Shown one piece after another: positions 14,705-18,170 of a stretch of 18,170 bases of DNA. The stretch's first letter is position 1, and each line of letters opens with the position of its first letter. The position numbers were made by a program, and so were the translations under genes. The notes beneath the pieces were generated by a model. That model did not search any database and was not told the origin of the DNA. It saw nothing but the letters and a program-made list of their open reading frames with translations. This DNA comes from JAAZGD01 sp964383845 (GTDB lineage Bacteria > Bacillota > Clostridia > Peptostreptococcales > Anaerovoracaceae): assembly GCA_964383845.1 (NCBI GenBank), contig CAYLIF010000028.1, positions 1 through 18,170 of the forward strand, in the 5' to 3' direction.

Positions 14705-15837
14705 TGCTCCACCTCCCAAAGCTTACGTATCAGTTCTTTAGTAAATTTATAGGCCTCACCCTCTAAGGGTTGGTTGTTTTGTTTTTCATAAAGTTCTCCG
14801 AAAAGTTCAATAGGTGATTTATTTTCAACATCTTGGGAGCCAAGGATTTCTGTTTGCTCTCTTGTTCTCCTATTATCATAATTTAGTTTCATAATATTAG
14901 GATATATAATTCTCAGCTTTGCTATGGCATCAAGAATATCTTCTTCGTCTAAAAGTGTAACATGGTAGTAGTCATCTCTATTTAAATCTTTATAAAAGCT
15001 TTTTTCAACTAGTGTATTATACTCTCCCCTTATTTCCACTAAGTCTCTTCTAGGAAGCAAAGGGATTTCCCTGATTTTAATATTACCCTTTTCAAAGAGT
15101 TCTATAATTGAAATTGATTTTTCATGGTTGGCTTCAGAAAAGGAATATTTAAGTGGGGTGCCACAATACCTCATTGTATCCCTGCCTATTTTTTGTGGGC
15201 CATGAAGATGACCTAATGCAACGTAGTCAAATGCATCAAATACTAAACCGTCTATATTGTCTGATCCTCCTACAGATATTTCTTCTGATTCGCAAAGTGA
15301 AGCTCCTGTTACAAATTGATGAGTAATTATTACATTTCGGTTATCAGGATTAATCTCCATCTCTTGAACTGCTTTTCTAACAGCATCAGTGTAAGAATCA
15401 ATCTCTGCTTCAGGGAATAATCGTTTAACATGGACTGGCTTTATAAATGGCAACAGGAAAAATTCCACTGTTCCATATTCGTCTTCTAAGGATACAGGCT
15501 TAATATTTCCATCATATACGGGAGACATATAGACACCACTATGGCTCATAAGTCTTGATCCAAATGCAATTCTTTCTGGAGAGTCGTGGTTGCCGCTAAT
15601 AACCAGAACCTTTAGGTCCCTTTTAGATAGTCTTACCAAAAAGTCATCAAATAATTCAACTGCTTCAGCAGAGGGAACAGCTTTGTCGTACACATCCCCT
15701 GCAATCATAACAACATCCGGCTTCTCGTCGTCAATTGCATTGATGATACGAGTTAGGATATAGGCCTGATCCTCGATCATAGAAAATTCATTAACCCTTT
15801 TTCCAAGATGTAGATCTGACAAATGAACTAGCTTCAT
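14701..15837 (-). CDS. sbcD: Exonuclease subunit SbcD
   Basis: Mre11-like manganese nuclease of the SbcCD complex. 378 residues from the ATG at 15837 (MKLVHLSDLHLGK). It follows GGGGAGGG, whereas the 14-codon open extension further upstream has no ribosome binding site and lacks homologous character. Phosphoesterase motifs appear in order: D8-L-H10, IAGDVYD, ISGNHDS, IITHQF and LGHLHGPQ. A C-terminal capping domain covers about residues 270-378 and includes a region of charged repeats likely to contact SbcC. It is translationally coupled to sbcC by a four-base overlap. Confidence 0.96.
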   Translation of the reverse strand: MKLVHLSDLHLGKRVNEFSMIEDQAYILTRIINAIDDEKPDVVMIAGDVYDKAVPSAEAVELFDDFLVRLSKRDLKVLVISGNHDSPERIAFGSRLMSHSGVYMSPVYDGNIKPVSLEDEYGTVEFFLLPFIKPVHVKRLFPEAEIDSYTDAVRKAVQEMEINPDNRNVIITHQFVTGASLCESEEISVGGSDNIDGLVFDAFDYVALGHLHGPQKIGRDTMRYCGTPLKYSFSEANHEKSISIIELFEKGNIKIREIPLLPRRDLVEIRGEYNTLVEKSFYKDLNRDDYYHVTLLDEEDILDAIAKLRIIYPNIMKLNYDNRRTREQTEILGSQDVENKSPIELFGELYEKQNNQPLEGEAYKFTKELIRKLWEVEQ

Positions 15838-15904
15838 AGATTCCCTCCCCGAGATAGCGGTATAAACAGTTCGCCTCAATTATTTGGCATTACCTAACTA
15901 TATA

Positions 15905-15913
15905 ATTATACCA
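15905..15913 (-). promoter_or_regulatory. Extended -10 promoter of sbcD-sbcC
   Basis: TGGTATAAT on the minus strand is a consensus extended -10 (TATAAT at 15905-15910). The -35 hexamer at 17 bp is weak (AGAAAA). Start of transcription would be near 15898, about 60 bases before the sbcD ATG. Confidence 0.58.
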
Positions 15914-15967
15914 TGCATCTCATCTGCTTTTCTAACTTTAAATGCACAAAAAAAGACTCAAAATGGG

Positions 15968-15996
15968 TTGACAGTTGGAAATTATAGATCTATACT
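15968..15996 (+). promoter_or_regulatory. Strong promoter of the GntR-ABC operon
   Basis: Perfect TTGACA (15968-15973), 17-bp spacer, TATACT (15991-15996). This is the closest match to the sigma-A consensus in the window. Predicted start is near 16003, about 40 bases before the TTG start of the repressor gene. Confidence 0.82.
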
Positions 15997-16022
15997 TAAT
16001 TACACAAGTAACTAACCAGTTA
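15993..16022. promoter_or_regulatory. Two overlapping inverted repeats, candidate operator of the GntR regulator
   Basis: TACTTAATTACACAAGTA (15993-16010) has 5-bp arms. It overlaps TAACT-AACC-AGTTA (16009-16022), which also has 5-bp arms. They run from inside the -10 box across the predicted start of transcription, the usual place for autorepression by small GntR proteins. Binding is inferred from position only. Confidence 0.4.
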
Positions 16023-16043
16023 ACGTTGATGGGAGGCGATAAA

Positions 16044-16415
16044 TTGAATCTGGATTTTGGAAGTGAAAAACCAATATTTCTGCAAATTGCCCAAGAGTTA
16101 GAAGATGCTATTCTCACAGGCGCCTTCCCTGAAGAAATTCAAATGCCTTCAACAACTGATATTTCAGTTAGCTACAAGATAAACCCAGCAACGGTTTTAA
16201 AGGGTGTAAACATTTTGGTAGATGAAGGCATTGCATATAAAAAAAGAGGAATTGGAATATTTGTAAGCAAGGGAGCTGCTAGTAAAATCAAACTCAAAAG
16301 ACAGCGAGATTTTTCAAGTGATTATATTGAAACACTTATTATAGAGGCAAGAAAATTAGGTCTTTCTAAAAAAGATTTAATTGAATTAATACAAGGGGGT
16401 ATGGATGATGAATAA
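16044..16415 (+). CDS. GntR family transcriptional regulator, YtrA-like
   Basis: Small repressor of 123 residues from a TTG at 16044. That start is chosen because GGGAGG lies seven bases before it, the product then begins MNLDFGSEKPIFLQIAQ as in relatives, and the longer open frame would begin inside the promoter. The N-terminal winged helix covers residues about 10-75 (IFLQIAQELEDAILTG, then MPSTTDISVSYKINPATVLKGVNILVDEGIAYKKRGIGIFV). A short C-terminal helical pair (85-123) replaces the large ligand domain of other GntR groups, which is the YtrA pattern. Genes of this type usually control the ABC transporter they precede; here the ATPase gene overlaps its end. Confidence 0.9.
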   Translation: MNLDFGSEKPIFLQIAQELEDAILTGAFPEEIQMPSTTDISVSYKINPATVLKGVNILVDEGIAYKKRGIGIFVSKGAASKIKLKRQRDFSSDYIETLIIEARKLGLSKKDLIELIQGGMDDE

Positions 16416-17274
16416 TCTTGAAGTTAGCGCTGTTTCAAAGTCATTTGGTGAAACCCAAGCTTTGAAAGATGTATCAATAAAGCTTGTCCAAGGGAAAATA
16501 TATGGTCTTCTTGGAAGAAACGGTGCGGGGAAGACTACACTATTAAACATTATAACAAACAAATTGTTTCCAGATCAGGGGCAAGTACTCTTAGATGGAG
16601 AAATAGTATTTGAAAATGATATGGCGCTATCTCAAATCTATATGATGACGGAAAAGGATTATTTCCCCCCAGCTATGAAGGTAAGCCAAGCATTTAAGTG
16701 GGGCAAGGTTTTTTATCCGAATTTTGACATTGACTATGCACATAAACTATCAGATAGGTTTGGCTTAGACACAAATAAAAAAATAAAAACTCTTTCAACA
16801 GGCTATAATTCAATATTCAAAATTATTATTGGATTGTCTGCAGAAGTCAAATATCTTTTACTTGATGAACCAGTTCTAGGTTTAGATGCAAATCATAGAG
16901 ATATGTTTTACAGGCTACTAATTGAAAACTATAATGAGAACCCTAAAACTATTGTGATATCGACTCACCTCATTGAAGAAGCATCTCATGTTATAGAGGA
17001 CATTATCATAATTGACAAGGGCAAGGTCATAATAAATGAATCCTGCGAAGAACTTTTATCAAAAGGCTATGCTGTTTCAGGTCTTACTGAAGAAATCGAT
17101 GCTTTTATAGAAGGCCAATCCATAATTGGAACAGAGAGTTTAGGTGGATTGAAAACAGCTTATGTATGGGGTAAGCCAGATAAGGTTGAATTAGGTGAGA
17201 AAATGCAGTCTTCTAAGCTTGATCTTCAAAGACTTTTTATACATTTAACGAATAAGGAAGGTGTAATCAGATGA
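16408..17274 (+). CDS. ABC transporter ATP-binding protein
   Basis: 288 residues from the second of two adjacent ATGs (16408, seven bases after GGGGGT); an ATG one codon earlier is possible. Walker A is G36-R-N-G-A-G-K42-T-T. The signature is degenerate, L129-S-T-G-Y instead of LSGGQ. Walker B is YLLLDEPVLGLD (D153, E154), and the switch histidine is H187 in STHL. About 70 residues after the nucleotide-binding domain are of unknown role. It overlaps the GntR gene by eight bases and the permease gene by four (ATGA), so one translated unit is likely. Cargo is not evident. Relatives of this arrangement are linked to cell-envelope stress or drug and peptide export, which is inference here. Confidence 0.92.
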   Translation: MNNLEVSAVSKSFGETQALKDVSIKLVQGKIYGLLGRNGAGKTTLLNIITNKLFPDQGQVLLDGEIVFENDMALSQIYMMTEKDYFPPAMKVSQAFKWGKVFYPNFDIDYAHKLSDRFGLDTNKKIKTLSTGYNSIFKIIIGLSAEVKYLLLDEPVLGLDANHRDMFYRLLIENYNENPKTIVISTHLIEEASHVIEDIIIIDKGKVIINESCEELLSKGYAVSGLTEEIDAFIEGQSIIGTESLGGLKTAYVWGKPDKVELGEKMQSSKLDLQRLFIHLTNKEGVIR

Positions 17275-18038
17275 GAATTAAACCTGCAATAAGATATAGA
17301 CTTGATGAATATAAAAAGGTTCTCCTAGTTTATTATCTCGTAGTAGCAATTGTTTATACATTTTTACTCCTGACTACAACAGATACAGGGTTCATTTTTA
17401 CCAACATAGATAGTCATGGAACTACATCTGTTTCTATTTCAGGTATAGAAATGTCAGCAATTATTGTCTTCTTCGTCATGGGACTAAATTCATTTACAGA
17501 AACCTTTAAGATGTTTTTGCAAAATTCCATTTCTAGAAACACATTTTTCAAAAGTTTTGTCATTGTTGCTATATGCGCTGGAATAGGAGTTGGCTTTATA
17601 AATACCCTCCTCAACTTATTATTATCTGGAGTAGAAAGATATAATACTATCTTTCAGCTTATCTATGGAAGCCGATATATAAATTCATCAAATAGTTTGG
17701 CGTATTATTTTGAAGAGTTTTTATGGAGCTCCTTAATTTACATAAGTGTACTTATTCTAGGATTCCTCATTGCAGCACTTTACTATCGCCTTAACAAGCT
17801 CTTAAAATATATTATTTCTATTGGAGTACCAGTTTTCTTCTTATTGGTTTTGCCTGTCCTAGATGTAACCTTAGCCGACGGAAATATTCATAAATCAATT
17901 TTCGCTTCTATAGTTTATGCTTTTGGTATAACAAATGGCTTTAATCCATACTACGCCATTACAACCTTTATGATATTATCGGTTATTCTATGGGGAATCA
18001 GCTATTTGTTAGTTAGACGAGCGGTAATTAAAGATTAA
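17271..18038 (+). CDS. ABC-2 type membrane protein, partner of the ATPase
   Basis: 255 residues with about six hydrophobic segments: residues 17-37, 57-73, 92-118, 148-171, 178-201 and about 227-248. This is the number expected for one half of an ABC exporter, so it would pair as a dimer with the preceding ATPase. The N-terminus is short and basic (MRIKPAIRYRLDEYKK) and the C-terminal tail is RRAVIKD. No sequence motif identifies the substrate. ATG at 17271 overlaps the ATPase stop by four bases. It is the last gene of the GntR operon; a hairpin follows 11 bases after the stop. Confidence 0.86.
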   Translation: MRIKPAIRYRLDEYKKVLLVYYLVVAIVYTFLLLTTTDTGFIFTNIDSHGTTSVSISGIEMSAIIVFFVMGLNSFTETFKMFLQNSISRNTFFKSFVIVAICAGIGVGFINTLLNLLLSGVERYNTIFQLIYGSRYINSSNSLAYYFEEFLWSSLIYISVLILGFLIAALYYRLNKLLKYIISIGVPVFFLLVLPVLDVTLADGNIHKSIFASIVYAFGITNGFNPYYAITTFMILSVILWGISYLLVRRAVIKD

Positions 18039-18049
18039 TAGTAGAAAGG

Positions 18050-18086
18050 CCTTCAAAAAAATACATTCAAGTATCTTTTTTGAAGG
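18050..18086. terminator. Hairpin between the ABC permease gene and tRNA-Pro, probable terminator
   Basis: Arms at 18050-18064 and 18071-18086 pair with a single one-base bulge around a 6-base loop (ATTCAA). The A and T runs that would form the U-tract sit within the stem, and only a pyrimidine-rich TCTCTCTT follows on the plus strand. It is placed to stop transcripts arriving from both sides. Confidence 0.5.
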
Positions 18087-18093
18087 TCTCTCT

Positions 18094-18170
18094 TGGTCGG
18101 GATGACAGGATTTGAACCTGCGGCCTATTACCCCCGAAGCAATCGCGCTACCAAGCTGCGCCACATCCCG
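18094..18170 (-). tRNA. tRNA-Pro, anticodon CGG, encoded CCA
   Basis: Complete 77-nt cloverleaf ending exactly at the window edge. Acceptor stem CGGGATG pairs with CATCCCG, with A73 and genomic CCA after it. The D arm GCGC/GCGC encloses AGCTTGGTA. The anticodon stem ATTGC/GTAAT has loop TTCGGGG, giving anticodon CGG at 18134-18136. The T arm GCAGG/CCTGT encloses TTCAAAT. The C1-G72 pair, A73 and G37 are proline identity features. It reads CCG codons. Its promoter lies outside the window. Confidence 0.96.

Noticed and set aside
15838..15879. Longer N-terminus of SbcD starting at 15879
   Set aside because: The added 14 residues have no ribosome binding site and SbcD proteins begin at MKxxHxSDxH. 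ATG 15837 has GGGGAGGG before it.
18094..18170. tRNA-Pro as an integration site for a mobile element carrying the ABC module
   Set aside because: No integrase and no repeated copy of the tRNA 3' end are seen within the window, and base use of the ABC genes resembles the neighbours.

Overview
The window reads as a chromosomal segment of an anaerobic, AT-rich Bacillota, most likely a clostridial lineage. The reasons are a WhiA regulator beside murB, strong AGGAGG-type ribosome binding sites with ATG/GTG/TTG starts, a biotin importer and ligase without biotin synthesis genes, an orphan oxaloacetate/pyruvate carboxyltransferase, SbcCD, and a YtrA-like GntR/ABC module. No genus can be named from the sequence alone. 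There is no phage, insertion sequence, CRISPR array or integrase. This is mostly housekeeping DNA.

Layout. Positions 1-4670 (minus) hold a tightly packed operon read from the right: mgtC-like membrane protein, murB, a PHP-domain hydrolase, whiA and rlmD (23S rRNA uridine methyltransferase; its last codons lie beyond the left edge). It starts from an extended -10 promoter near 4711. The oppositely directed promoter of a plus-strand gene (4781-5500) overlaps this promoter almost completely. That gene encodes a Fic-fold protein whose catalytic motif is destroyed. A bidirectional hairpin terminator (5518-5541) separates it from the convergent carboxyltransferase gene (5556-6953, minus). The carboxyltransferase promoter is framed by a 10-bp perfect inverted repeat.

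Positions 7088-9070 (minus) hold a hotdog thioesterase, moaA and moaC, the last two being the first steps of molybdenum cofactor synthesis. Positions 9141-11688 (minus) hold birA, bioY and a 2-hydroxyacid dehydrogenase. Their promoter has its -35 box inside the stem of the hairpin that terminates the upstream sbcD-sbcC operon (11939-15837, minus). Positions 15838-16043 are a divergent control region. To its right, on the plus strand, lie a small GntR repressor, an ABC ATPase and its membrane partner (16044-18038). A hairpin and a complete tRNA-Pro(CGG) gene on the minus strand close the window.

How the parts fit together. Cell-wall precursor synthesis (MurB) is co-transcribed with a cell-cycle/sporulation regulator (WhiA). 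Biotin uptake and attachment (BioY, BirA) sit near a carboxyltransferase that needs a biotinylated partner encoded elsewhere. The GntR-ABC unit looks self-regulated. The most unusual items are the degenerate Fic protein with its overlapping divergent promoter, the palindrome around the carboxyltransferase promoter, the whiA locus without rapZ/yvcK, and the terminator/promoter overlap before birA.
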